From Labia minor (taxonomy: Eukaryota > Arthropoda > Insecta > Dermaptera > Spongiphoridae): a stretch of DNA of 64,000 nt. How positions within the stretch are numbered: the stretch's first letter is position 1; each line of letters begins with the position of its first letter. Position numbers and translations under genes: made by a program. The notes below the pieces were generated by a model. It made no database searches and was not told the DNA's origin. It saw nothing but the letters and a program-made list of their open reading frames with translations. Below, piece by piece: positions 43,438 to 54,192 of this stretch. The stretch is taken from NCBI GenBank assembly GCA_963082975.1, contig OY720345.1, positions 26,358,611 through 26,422,610 on the forward strand, written 5' to 3'.

Positions 43438-43935
43438 ATTGTGAAATTTGATTCTTAATATTGTTCGAACCAACACCAAAATATTTCAAGAGAGCGTTTT
43501 GAGATTCTGAGGCTTAGTTTGTTTGAAAATGTAGGAGAAATTAAATACTTAGGTTCTGTAACCTCGAAGGATAATAATATTCGAGAAGAATTTAAATCGA
43601 GGTTGCAATCGGGTAACGCCTCTTATCTCTTATCATGCAGTAAAGGGGCTTATTCCGTCAAAATTATTATCAAAGGAGATCAAAATTAAAATATATAAAA
43701 AAATTACATGACCTCTATGCATCTCTAGATAGAAAGATCGGTGAAAAATATATTGGGGAAGGTCCGCTAGAAGACCAAAGATGCGGTGGGTGGACAATGT
43801 AGGAAGTGACGTGGGACAGATGGGACAGGGTAGGGTTTGGATGGTTGTGGCCCAGGATAGGGACACTTGGAGAAATGTAGTTGCTGCGGCCAAGAACTTT
43901 CGAGTTCCGTAGAACCACAGAGATAGATAGATAGC
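43438..43935 (+). mobile_element. LINE 3' fragment (L4) beside an inverted-repeat end
   Basis: 43438-43535 repeats the left end of the element at 36972. From about 43535 the translation shows GEIKYLGSVTSKDNNIREEF, the reverse-transcriptase thumb region, then, after a deletion, RRPKMRWVDNVG, MGQG, VVAQDRDTWRNVVAAAKN and a stop. The 3' end is gttccgtagaaccacaga plus a (GATA)n tail at about 43920-43934. It is the best-preserved copy. Confidence 0.75.
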
Positions 43936-44733
43936 AATATTTATTAAAAATAGTTGTTTTTTATAATAAGAATTGTAAATTGTAGATATATTTTATATAT
44001 AATCAGGACCATCATGTATCAGTCACGGATTAAACATGATGGAGGTCCAGTTATTAAATAATTCTACAAATATGATTTTATTACCCACTAATTTCAGGTA
44101 TAAAATTTTATTGTACAAAAAATAACATATTATCATCAAAATAATATAAAATCTAAATAAACCATAATTATTAAATGTTTTGATAAATAAAATAAAAGAA
44201 TAAGTATTAAATATTTATTTTTCTCAATCTTAGAATTCTAAATATAGTCCCTACTCCGCCTAATGGGTAATCCGGAACTGGAAATGATATTTGGCGCGCA
44301 TTCAATGATAAATATCATTTATATTTATTAATTTGTTTCATCTGAAATAATGTTATAATCAATCTTATTTAATTGTAAGAAAATAATTGTCTTTTCTACA
44401 TCTAATTATTCACAATTTCAATTAAGTAATAAATGTGTTCTAAATGTATGTTTATTTATATTTAATTACATGCATTATTCGGAGGGAAAAAACATGGAAC
44501 ATCGACATTATATAAAATTACAACGGAATATTTATATAAAGGAAAACTATATATAATGTAAATATATCTAATTGAAAATAGAAATTTTACAAAAAAGAAA
44601 GATAGAGGAAAGAATTATCAATTTGAAGTTTATTTTGTATTCTTTTATAGATTTATCGTAAATTTTTATTATTATTTAAACAAATTGTATTTTAAGCAAA
44701 TTGAAATAAATCTATTCTTTATTTTATAAAAAT
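43936..44733. other. AT-rich non-coding sequence
   Basis: No gene or transposon recognised; 44250-44330 is slightly less AT-rich. Confidence 0.5.
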
Positions 44734-45236
44734 CAGGCTTGTCTAAAGTGCGGCCCAGAACCCTTTGAGATGCGACCCAAACGCAAATAATGAAAATATT
44801 TCAATTTGCTCATTTCTACTAAAAAAAATTAATGTTTGCAATATTTTTCATACATAATCGATTCGTCGAAAATAATAATATAACATATAAGTGATGTAAG
44901 AAGATCAAATAGCCCGCCTGTGTATAAACAGACATCTCGCGAGTGAGAAGAAAACTAAATGTGGATGTGCGCAACTACGCAACTACCTACGCAACTACGC
45001 TCAAAGACAATTTCATATCTATTTTGTATCTTATTTCAATCCGCTGTAATAAAGCTCTTATTTCATAATTTGCCCTGAAAAAAAGTTGGATTTTTCTAAA
45101 ATCAGTTTATCCCACCAAACTATTGTCACTAGAATCGAAGAATGGAGAATTCAGTTAAAAAGTCTTTAAAAAACAATTGTAATAATTTTAAATTTTATTC
45201 GTTGGCCCTCGAATGGTCATAGTTTAGACACCCCTG
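44734..45236. mobile_element. hAT-type MITE, 503 bp
   Basis: Ends CAGGCTTGTCTAAAGTG and CATAGTTTAGACACCCCTG are imperfect hAT-type inverted repeats. The flanks ATAAAAAT and ATATAAAT match at 7 of 8 positions. The interior has gcggccca and ggccctcg near the ends and no coding sequence. Confidence 0.85.
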
Positions 45237-46331
45237 ATATAAATGATTCAAATTTATTTCTAATTATAATATAAATATTATATATATAAATGAATAACAA
45301 AAAACAAACATATTGGGAATCCCTCCATGGTTTTGGGATGCGCCGCGTCAGGAAAGCACATCCGAGGAGCCAAAACCAGTGACAGAATTCTCCAAACTTA
45401 ACAAAAACAAATCAATCTTAAAATTAAACAAATTACGCCCGTTAGAATTTTCTAAAAATTGCTCGATATATATTTTTCTATATTTTTTATGGGTTATACG
45501 TTATAGGAAATATGGCTATTTTACTTTTACAATATCTATTTAAATTTACATAAAAGATTTAAGCAAAAATGTTTCCAGATCAATAGTGTCCAATAGAAAC
45601 TTAAATATAAAATTTGGTTATGATCGGTTTTACTGTTTGACACACACACACGCATATACATACACACACACATACGACAACGGGAAAACCACTCTTTTTT
45701 AGAATCAGAATGACTTGAAACATAAAGATCTGTTAAAAACGCTTCGTGAAAATGAATCTATTTTATAAATACTTTACTCTCAAAAACTTAAAAAAATTTT
45801 CGATTGAAAAGTAAAAAAAAATTCTAAATAACAATTATATTGAAATAATTCGTCAATATTTATAAGTATTTTATTATTTATACAATTATCAATTTGATTT
45901 GATTTAATAGAATATATATTATAAACGTTTATAATAATCAATATTTAAAAATTAATTAATTTTTAATTTTTTAATTCTATTTATTTTTAAAGTTATTTCA
46001 TTGTGTCAAACAAAAATAAATAAATAAAACATAATATAATATTTGTAAACGATTAGTATTCATTTAACGTTTTAAGCGAAGAGGTAAAGAAAATGATGAG
46101 GAACAAATAACACACAATTTATACAATAGATTGAATAAAATTATCGCTTATGCCCGATGAATATCAATAAATAACTTATTAATTTATTTATTCAATAAAT
46201 TTTAAATAATACTACCTAGTAATTTTGTTTAAGAAAGAAAATGAAATACCAAAACAAATATTGGAACTTTAGGAATCGGTTAAACATTAGTACGAGTAAG
46301 GATATAATCTGCATTAATAAAGTTAATTTTT
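45237..46331. other. AT-rich non-coding sequence, transposon-tail-like block
   Basis: 45570-45740 (atcggttttactgtttgaca, a CA/TA microsatellite, then gggaaaaccac) resembles the CA-rich section of family B and other arthropod transposon tails. No gene is supported. Confidence 0.4.
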
Positions 46332-46685
46332 ACCAACTGACGATAGTAAGGGAAGGATTGTTTTCACACCAAATTTCACATGTGGAGATTTTTTACATAT
46401 CCTCACGAATCATGCATTTTGTATTGGTTTTATCCTCGGGAAAAATCATCGTCATTAGTTTTTTCTTAAATTAAAATTATATGACGTCACCCAGCCCTTT
46501 AAGATACCAGCGCCTCCTTATATATTATAAATAAAATAAAATTAAAAATATTTATGTTATATCTCTATCTGTTTTTTATTGCATTAATAGATACATTTAA
46601 ATTATTTGAAACTGTTTCTGTAGCTGGAAATTAATTTATTTCAAACCGTCGGTCGGTTCAGTGCCTGGCCACAGGTCAACTTATT
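46332..46685 (+). mobile_element. Family A element, copy 5, internally deleted
   Basis: Begins like the first internal unit of family A and continues without a break as the second, so the region between the two ~100-bp internal units is missing. Both element ends, including the GCCTGGCCACAGGTC remnant of the hairpin, remain. About 355 bp long. Confidence 0.7.
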
Positions 46686-47000
46686 ATAATAAATTATTGT
46701 ATCCAGAAGAGTTAAACAAGACAAGAAAAAGAAGAGTTAGACCTTTTACAGTGTCGATTAAATATTTATTATATTTCTGAAAAGTTTAACTATTATATAT
46801 CTATTAATTATCTACAATATATTTATATTAATATTATAATAAATAAATCTATAGTATATTTATATTTTTACCACCCTAATATATTTAACATATAAAATTT
46901 TTTAAATTAAAAAAAAATGTAAATATTTTATTTATTTTAAATCATTTAAAAAAAATTCTTATTTTAAATACAATAAGACCCGGTTTAACGATGTTTTGTT

Positions 47001-47345
47001 TTGCGCTGTTTCCCCAAAATTGTGCTGAACACTAGGTTTCCAAATAACAAGGAATTAACTGAGCAAGAAGAAAACAAAAATATTGATAGTAGGGATTTCG
47101 AAGAAGAGCAAAAAGAACTTACGATGGCATTTGTAAAAAGGATTTTCACGACTATAAGTGAAATTATGGACCAATTTGTTGAAAATTATCCAAATTTTGA
47201 CAGGAGTTCAAAAGCAAAACGGGGTATTATAAATACTTTATCTACTTATCAAAAGTCTTCGCAAAAGAAAAACGCAAACTATATAAATTAGATGCCTTCT
47301 TGACAAGAAGACAGAAAATTGGAAACACATATAGACTGAATGATC
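47001..47345 (+). pseudogene. pogo/Tigger-like transposase C-terminus relic
   Basis: The frame at 47001-47291 ends with AFVKRIFTTISEIMDQF and PNFDRSSKAKRG; after a frameshift near 47270 another frame gives LDAFLTRRQK. This order (a helix, then PN.ER, then ..Y...., then LD.F..R) is how the C-terminal tails of Tigger/Jerky-type DDE proteins usually end. The catalytic domain is absent upstream. It is called a relic because of the truncation and the frameshift. Confidence 0.5.
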
Positions 47346-47444
47346 TGACTTACATAGAATTTTATTTGTTTTTTAAGTATATTTTTTTTATATATTGTTT
47401 TTAGTTTTGTAAGAAATAAATGTAGATATAAATGTAAGTTCCTG

Positions 47445-47480
47445 GTTTACCGAGCTGCCGCTCGGTACTTTAAAAGAATT
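47445..47480 (-). mobile_element. Helitron-like 3' terminus fragment
   Basis: On the minus strand, taaagtaccgag followed by a 6-bp stem hairpin (CCGAGC...GCTCGG) resembles the 3' end of the insert at 19546-21302. The body of an element cannot be traced. Confidence 0.3.
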
Positions 47481-47759
47481 ATTCCTTATGAACTATGAAT
47501 ATTTAAGATTAAGATTATTATTTAAAATAAATAAAGGACAAAATATATGAAACAATTTCAAATAATTTAAAAAAACATAAATTAAAAAAAATAGTCATAA
47601 AACAGACAGCCCTGACAGACATGCACTGAAAGACAGATTTTATAGAAAAGAAGAAGAAGAAATAGAATTTTAAAGAAAAGTATGGCCTGTGGATATAACA
47701 TAATACATATTTCGTAATTTGATTAGAAAATATTATAAAAATATTTATTTTTATTTTAT

Positions 47760-47925
47760 TTATAATATTTTGTATTTAAGGAAGGGCTGTCCGAAGTATC
47801 TCGGTGCCATTTTTTTATTATTCAAATTAAAAAAAAAACTAACAAAGATGATTTTCCCCGAGTCTGAAACCAATACAGATTGAATTTTCTTTATAAAAAT
47901 TATCTATGATGTGAATTTCAAAAAA
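47760..47925 (-). mobile_element. Family A relic
   Basis: Diverged match to the reverse complement of the second half of family A: aactaacaaagatgatttt, then gaaaccaatacagattgaat, corresponding to the block after the second internal unit. The ends are lost. Confidence 0.4.
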
Positions 47926-48480
47926 ATACTTAGAGTGGTTTAATATTTCAAAAATACAAATATATATACGATTTGACTAGTGTAATAAGTTAAGATAAGA
48001 TATATTAAGATGCCATGAGGAGGGGAAAGGGGTTTATGACTTAAAATTTTACATTTTTAAATTTTATTTGTTTTATTATATTTATGAGACTTCTCTGGTG
48101 GTAATTTAACTGATCCAACAGTAATCACTTGAAAAGAAATATTAGCAGAGTTGAATTATCAATTTATTAGCATGCTTCTGAATTTAACGCCCGATTGGAC
48201 AATATCTTAAGTACATTTTTTTTATTAATTTATAATCTCAAGATATTCCTTCAATTTCAGAGAGGAAAATTATTCAAGTGTAATAAATTAAACATTTTAA
48301 CATTTAACTACATTTCACATAAATCACTTTTCAATTATTCTTTTCAAAAAAAAAAAAAAAAAAAAAAAAAAAATTAAATGAATAATTAATTTTCATGCAA
48401 AACGATTAATCCACTTGAAACATATGCTAAAAATTTTGTTAATTTTTTTTTTAAAAGTAATAATAAAAAGGAAACGACAT
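47926..48480. other. AT-rich non-coding sequence with long A run
   Basis: An A run of about 27 nt lies at 48347-48373. No gene is seen. Confidence 0.5.
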
Positions 48481-48790
48481 TAAATTTGCATAATTATCTC
48501 ATTTAATCCATCCATCTCTCTTCTCCACTCCCATTGATTTGCATTGTTTCCTCTTCTAAAAAAGAAGACTTTCAAATGAATCTTGAATCATTTGATTCGG
48601 CATTTCTGAAGAGATTTACCAGCCCATGTGTATATCTATGAGTGTGTTGGTGTGATGCAACGCTGATTAGCATCATCCATTTTGAAAGCGTTTATCGACA
48701 ATGAATGCAACAAATTTTTATAGTATTTCATACGCCCGCGGTTATTTAATCGATTAATCATTCACTAATCAGTTTTAATTAACTTATTTC
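48481..48790. promoter_or_regulatory. High-complexity island 7 with octamer and homeodomain motifs
   Basis: Complex sequence with two exact POU octamers ATTTGCAT (48484-48491 and 48537-48544), Sox-like CATTGTT and ACAATG, and paired homeodomain sites in atcgattaatcattc near 48748. No coding frame is recognised. The density of developmental-factor motifs suggests a conserved enhancer, but motif matches in AT-rich DNA arise easily by chance. Confidence 0.35.
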
Positions 48791-49298
48791 TATTTTATTA
48801 ATGAAAAGAAAAAGAAACAAAGTTATTCGATTTCTTTCATTATAAATTTGACATGCAATTAATTGATGTTTGATTTATTAAAAGAATATATTAAAACGAA
48901 AATAGTTGTTTTAAATTGATCATTTGTGACTAAAAAGGAATAAATTTAGATTTAAATAAAAATGTTTTTTTTTAATTTTTTTTTATTTAATTTTTGAAAT
49001 TTTTTAATAAAATATATGTAATACAAAATATCGTTTTCCATGAAAAACATTTATTTAATTGTTTTTTTTTTACAAATTTATATTACATATATTTTATTAA
49101 GAGAAAAAAATATTGAGATTAAATAAAATTTAAAAATTTTAAACTAATTAATATTTTGTAATGTGATGTTTGTTGGAGAAGGAGAGAAAGAAGCAGATTT
49201 TAGTCTTATTTAGTGTTATTTTATAAAATTGGAAATAAAATAAATAATAAATAAAAAGGAAGAATACCCAAGAAAAGAGTTGAGAGAATTTTTAGACC
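48791..49298. other. AT-rich non-coding sequence with 20-bp inverted repeat
   Basis: 49004-49023 and 49081-49100 are perfect inverted repeats around a 57-nt spacer that itself partly pairs (gttttccatgaaaaac). No gene is seen. Confidence 0.5.
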
Positions 49299-49713
49299 TA
49301 GGGGGGTCGGCAACCTTTTGAGACAGAAGAGTCAAAAGTTACAATTTACAAAATTTCCAAATTTCCACTAACATTTTGATTTCATTATTATGAAATTTAA
49401 TTGAGATTATATATATATATATATATGATTTTTTATTTAAAATAAACAAACTGTTCCCTGCCGGGTGTTTTTATCTTGTTTTCATTATATATTTTATAGC
49501 AATAGAATATTTTGAATTTTAAAAATAAAATAAAATAATTATTCATACGAGTAGGGTCAAAAAGTTCGCGGAATGGTCGCTTATAGTCAAGTATTTCTTA
49601 GCTGAAAGGGAAATTTTTGTTTGTGAGGTTGGCATAACTGGTAGTGAATGTGCTTTTGAGGTTAGCAGGCAGTTGTAGTTGGTTCCGTGCGTTCGGTGTT
49701 TAATATTGTAGAT

Positions 49714-50178
49714 CAGAGGTTCTTAATCTTATGTACTCTGCGGACCCCCACTTGAAAAAATTTTTTTTGACGGACCCCATTCCAACTTTAGGTACTTTAC
49801 GTCATTTTATTAGTTAATTTCTGGCTTACAATCTCATAAGAACAAGGATATATGATGAATATTTCTAACAGTGATTGGTGAATAACGATTTTTTTGCATA
49901 TTGTAGAACACATTTTATTAGAAATTATAATATTGATGAAAGAAAATTCTGCTAAATATGAAGATGGAAACGGTAGCAATAGTTTTCTTGCACATTTCGT
50001 TGAATTTGGGTATTTGATCTCTGTTTCCTCACAAAGCCATGCCATCGCTTCTTTTATATTAAATAAAGTTTTAACCGACTCATCATTTTCTCGTGCACCT
50101 GTACGATGGCTTTGCGGACCCCCAGTAAAGGCTTCGCGGACCCCCAGGGGTCCGCGGACCACAGTTTAAGAACCTCTG
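49714..50178 (-). mobile_element. Non-autonomous derivative of the BED-finger hAT
   Basis: Perfect 8-bp duplication TTGTAGAT (49706-49713 and 50179-50186). The ends CAGAGGTTCTTAATC and GTTTAAGAACCTCTG and about 210 bp of the left end match hAT copy 1 from 671, and the right ~70 bp match its other end. The middle holds a transposase C-terminal relic that differs from that of copy 1. It is 465 bp long and sits in the 5' leader of the mariner gene. Confidence 0.93.
49935..50105 (-). pseudogene. hAT transposase C-terminal relic
   Basis: The minus-strand frame reads IKEAMAWLCEETEIKYPNS and then LLLPFPSSYLAEFSF. The latter is the hAT dimerisation motif around the catalytic Glu (here in AEFSF), closer to ZBED5-type proteins than to the IPFCTTYLCEQAFS of the full-length copies. 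It therefore came from a related but distinct element. Confidence 0.7.
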
Positions 50179-50216
50179 TTGTAGATCGTAGTTTCTTTCT
50201 TTCGTCGGATTGTGCA

Positions 50217-50843
50217 ATGTCGTCATTAGAGAAGCGTGGCAATATTAAATTCTTTGTGTTGCTGGAGAAATCACCCTCGGAGACTCTTGAGATGCTAAAA
50301 AAAGCATACGGAAATTCTGCGATGAAGAAAACAGCAGTTTACGAGTGGCATAAGCGTTTTCGCGACGGTCGCACAACAATTGATGATGACGTTCGGACTG
50401 GGCGGCCTTCCACTTCCACTACAGACGACAATGTTGAGCGCGTTCGACAAATTGTGCGTGCAGACAGACGAACAACCATCAATAATATTGCCTCTGAAGT
50501 TGGTATTTCACATGGGAGTGTTCAAAGCATTCTTTATAATGACTTGAACATGCATCGTGTTTACTTGCACTTTGTTCCAAAAATGTTATCCCCTGAGCAA
50601 AAGGAAATGAGAGTGACCCTGTCCAGGGACTTGATTGAAATGGCTGATGCAGATGACCTGTTTCCAAGGTTAAAAATGGCATTGAAGGGACATCGTTTTG
50701 CTGATTCGTCAGAGGTGATTGAAAATGCGACGGAGCGGCTGAAGGAACTTTCAAAAAACGGCTTTCAAGAGTGTTTCCAACAATTATATGAACGGTGGAA
50801 TAAATGTATAGATGCAGGAGGAGAGTATTTTGAAGGGAAATAA
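50217..50843 (+). pseudogene. Mariner transposase lacking the catalytic core
   Basis: The 208-residue frame from the ATG at 50217 starts like GVQW/mariner proteins: a first helix-turn-helix (about residues 1-55, with KTAVYEWHKRFRDGR), the linker TGRPS (61-65) and a second helix-turn-helix (about 70-115, NIASEVGISHGSVQSIL). After residue 147 it jumps to the C-terminal region (KMALKGHRFADSSEV... EGK). The whole D..D..D catalytic section between them is gone, without disturbing the frame. It should still bind the inverted repeats but cannot cut, so it could act as a repressor if expressed. Confidence 0.85.
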
Positions 50844-50997
50844 TGTAAGAATGTTATAAATATTATTAATAAATTTTTAATAACCAATTCCGCGAACTTT
50901 TTGACCCTACCTCGTATTTGTGCATTGAACTGGAGAGCCACATCTTGAAGTCGAAAGAGCCATATGCGGCTCGCGAGCAGTAGGTTGCCGACCCCTG

Positions 50998-52084
50998 GCG
51001 TAAGGGAGGTAGACTCTACATTGTAGAGGATGTAGAGGATTCGATTAGGTTATTTTATCACTCTGCACATAATTAAAATTCCTTCGTTTTTTCTTAAGAT
51101 ATCATTAATAATCACTTATAATTAATTAATCAATTTATTCGATATCATAGACAGCTTTGGTAAACTTTAACTGTGACTTATTCAAATTACATAAATTCTA
51201 AAAATTGTATTGTATCCCACAGTTGATGAGGATTAAATTTTCAGATTACCAACCTGATTTTAATAACTAATAAAAAAAATAATATATTTTATTTATGAAT
51301 ATAAAATACACCAAACAGCTAATTTTATATTTATAAAATAAATAAAATCTAAATAAATTTCTTGTTAATATGGATATAATTTTATCTTATTATACTAGCA
51401 AAAAATAAAATTAAAAATATTTATTTTAATAATATTTTAGAATCAAATTACGAAATATATTTATCATTCCACCACCCAAAACATAAAATATTCATGAAGT
51501 TAGCAACATATAATACAATTATAAAGGAAGGAATTTCAAATAGATTGTTGAATAAATTTGATCTAATAATATTAAATAAATTATATTATATTAATTAAAA
51601 TGTTTTTTAGATTAAATTATAAATAATATAAATGATATTTTATTATTATTAATAAAAAGAAAAAATATAACCTCCTTTCTTAATCCTCTTTCTTTAATTA
51701 AAATATAGACAAATACAGGTGTCAATATAATTTCAGAATTTATATTATTACCAGTAGTAATCCTTGGTGGATACAGTCTATAAGCTATTGCTACTTTGAA
51801 AAATATAAAACTGAAGCCATCTAATTATAACAACATATATACACGTAAATAAATATATATAAATTTTTGATCGATCATTTTCAGAAAACCAATTATAATA
51901 GAGAATTAAAAAATTGTAAAATTTTTAAAGTTTATAATAATAAATTGTATAAATTTGTTAAAGGGTCGAGCGATAGCACTAATTACTGATTATATAAATA
52001 TCTGTACCTTTCTCCTACCTAATTATCCAAAATTGGCAAGTGAAAGATTGTATTCCTTTGTTAATAAATTCGAATTTCCCTAGG
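50998..52084. other. AT-rich sequence with a decayed Helitron-like element
   Basis: TCTTATTATACTAGC at 51385 resembles the start of the 19546 insert, and aagggtcgagcgatagcact near 51961 resembles its inner terminus, so 51385-51983 may be a decayed relative of about 600 bp. 51407-51470 matches the hAT copy 2 leader (attttagaatcaaattacg). No gene is seen. Confidence 0.35.
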
Positions 52085-52310
52085 TTAGTGTCTGATAGTA
52101 GTCATAGAGACAGTGGGAGGGCAAAGAGAGGGGGACCTTGACTCCTATTAGTCAGTTGATCGGTGATGACCCCTCGTAGCTGAGCACGTGCTCCTCGCCA
52201 AGGAATGCAACCCACCAACCACGATCTTATCGCTATGCTATTTAAATAATGGGATAATGAAATCGTCAGTAGTTGATCGTTTCGTCTTAAACATTCCCCC
52301 AAAACACTTC
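52085..52310. other. High-complexity island 8
   Basis: About 225 bp with cacgtgctcc and other complex strings; 66 codons are open on the minus strand without recognisable similarity. Confidence 0.3.
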
Positions 52311-52804
52311 TTCCTATTAATCACCATTATTTAGGCATAATTCAATGGGCGCTATTCAATTACTTAGATATTTTCAATCGATTATATTATATATATATGA
52401 TATGGGATAAATGTATAAGAAATAAACTAATTAATCGCTATTATTTTTTTTAATTGAAAGAAAATGCTTAAATTTTCTGTGAATTTAAAAACTATATATA
52501 ATTATTGAAGTTATTATTATTATTGAAGTTATTTTATAATTTACATGTATATATACATATATATTTTCAATAAGATATATTATATATTAAGTTATATAAT
52601 CAATTTTCCTCACTTATGAAAGTTCGATCTTTTATAAAAGAGACAAACAACAGAATGTCTAACATAAAATCAACTTAATAGGAAATTAGTTTCTTAGAAT
52701 GGGAAGAGAGGAGTATCTTACCTATTGATAATCTAAATTTATTATAATAAAAATTATTATATTATTTGATTCAGCTTTTATATAAATAATATCTTTATTA
52801 TAAT
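52311..52804. other. AT-rich non-coding sequence
   Basis: No gene or repeat recognised. Confidence 0.5.
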
Positions 52805-52812
52805 AAAATAAA

Positions 52813-53344
52813 GGTAAACTCATTTTCGTGTCATTTTGGATAATACTTTACCAGTGGGTTCCTTTTCCAAATCCAAATAAACTTTTCTTATTAAATTTTT
52901 TCGGGCCTCTTCTAGTTTACCAGATACAAATTATTAAAATAAAGATTTTAAAGTTTGACAGATTCGTTATGAACTTCGAAATGTGCCATTAAGTAATGTT
53001 TTATTGACTAATTCACTAATTATTCACTTATTCACTAATTTTCGGTTTTTGTAAGTTCGGTTAGGATATAGAAAAATTATTTAATTAATTTTTTAATTTT
53101 CATAAATCCAAACCGAACTTATAAAAACTGAAAATTAGTGCGCTATCTGGTAGTCACATGGATAAAGAATGTTATCTAAATAGAATATCAATGGATTTAT
53201 ATGCAAAATTTAATAATTTTTATCTCGAAAACTATAAGATACCGGGAAAAATATCAATTTCAAAGTTTATTTGAAATTGCAAAAGGAACTCACTGGTAAA
53301 GTATTATCCAAATCCACGAAATTGGGTTTACCTAAATAATTACC
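52813..53344. mobile_element. Family M foldback element, copy 3
   Basis: Perfect 8-bp duplication AAAATAAA (52805-52812 and 53345-53352). The right end reads CCTAAATAATTACC; the left end starts GGTAAACTC, having lost about 12 bp between two ggtaa motifs. The 532-bp body is a large imperfect palindrome and carries the uninterrupted hAT copy 2 target (atctaaatagaatatcaatgg region). Non-coding. Confidence 0.88.
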
Positions 53345-53352
53345 AAAATAAA

Positions 53353-53689
53353 AATAAATATTAAGACCAATCATGGTGTAGAATTTCCAATAAAATTTTT
53401 TTGTTATTTATTTGATTTATAAATGAAACAAATATATTTATTTATTCAATTTATCAATTTATTGAATAACCTGATAAATTATTAAGAATCAATAAAAATT
53501 TTAATAAAATTGTAATTTTTTTATTTTTTTACTTATTTTTTCTTATATATAAGAGGGGAGGAACATAAACGTAAGTTACGAATGAATAAAAATATTTATT
53601 TTTTTCTTTTTATTGTGCTAATTCGACTAAAAGGTTAATTTAGAAATTCACTTCACTTGGTAGTAATAATTTATTTTTGTTTGGTATCA
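53353..53689. other. AT-rich non-coding sequence
   Basis: Nothing recognised. Confidence 0.5.
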
Positions 53690-53965
53690 CTTGTAAACGA
53701 ATTCACAATGGAAGGCACTCGAGCACTATCGATGGTCACGTGGAGGCACTCCGTGTGCTCGCTTACCTTAACGTTTGATTTTGCTGGAAGAAGAAGAAAT
53801 TGACGTGGGTATCCCGATCCTGGACACACTGGAGCCACTTGGCCAATGCCTCCATGGACTCAGCAAACGCCACTTTATAGCGCCTCTCCCTGCCCCCCCA
53901 TCACACATTTCTCTCGCTATTTCTCCCACTCCCCTTATTGACTGCAAATTTCGGGTCTTCATTTC
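53690..53965 (-). other. GC-rich island 9 with possible promoter and first exon
   Basis: On the minus strand a TATA box (TATAAAG, 53879-53873) lies about 24 nt upstream of an ATG at 53855. From that ATG 29 codons stay open to a strong splice donor TTAAG|GTAAGC at 53767/53766. The translation (MEALAKWLQCVQDRDTHVNF...) is not recognised. The ATG is so near the expected start site that the exon may instead be 5' untranslated. No downstream exon was found. It could equally be a regulatory element with chance motifs. Confidence 0.25.
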
Positions 53966-54192
53966 CAATTAGATTTAAACAGAATTTTTTCGGCCAAAAT
54001 CGATTCTTTTATTTTAAATAACAAAAAAAAAAATTATTTATAAAGACATTTAAAGACTTATAAAAAAAATAGTAATGGTCACACAATAATTATAATTTTT
54101 TTGATTATTAAAGTATAATAAGCGTTTTTGTAATAAATATATATTTATATCTATTTAAAATATTTTACCCAATATTTTTTTATAATTTTTAC
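53966..54192. other. AT-rich non-coding sequence
   Basis: Nothing recognised. Confidence 0.5.

Larger units (their letters stand above)
49548..50914 (+). mobile_element. Internally deleted mariner carrying a hAT derivative
   Basis: TA duplications at 49546-49547 and 50915-50916 flank inverted repeats CGAGTAGGGTCAAAAAG... and ...CTTTTTGACCCTACCTCG. Removing the inner hAT element (with one copy of its duplication) leaves about 894 bp, shorter than the ~1.3 kb of a complete mariner. It encodes a transposase missing its catalytic core. Confidence 0.93.
49299..50997. mobile_element. Outer hAT-type MITE split by a mariner
   Basis: Inverted ends GGGGTCGGCAACCTTTTG and TAGGTTGCCGACCCCTG, with agagtcaaaag / cgaaagagcc subterminal blocks, are characteristic of hAT MITEs. 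Without the mariner it is about 330 bp. No clear target-site duplication is seen; the left end seems to have gained G residues. Confidence 0.75.

Noticed and set aside
45313-45543. Forward frame beginning MGIPPWFWDAPR
   Set aside because: Only the first ~35 codons look protein-like; the remainder is AT-derived Lys/Leu/Tyr, with no recognised domain, splice context or repeat relation.
48347-48373. Long A run considered as a retrogene or SINE tail
   Set aside because: No coding or tRNA-derived sequence and no target duplication lie next to it.
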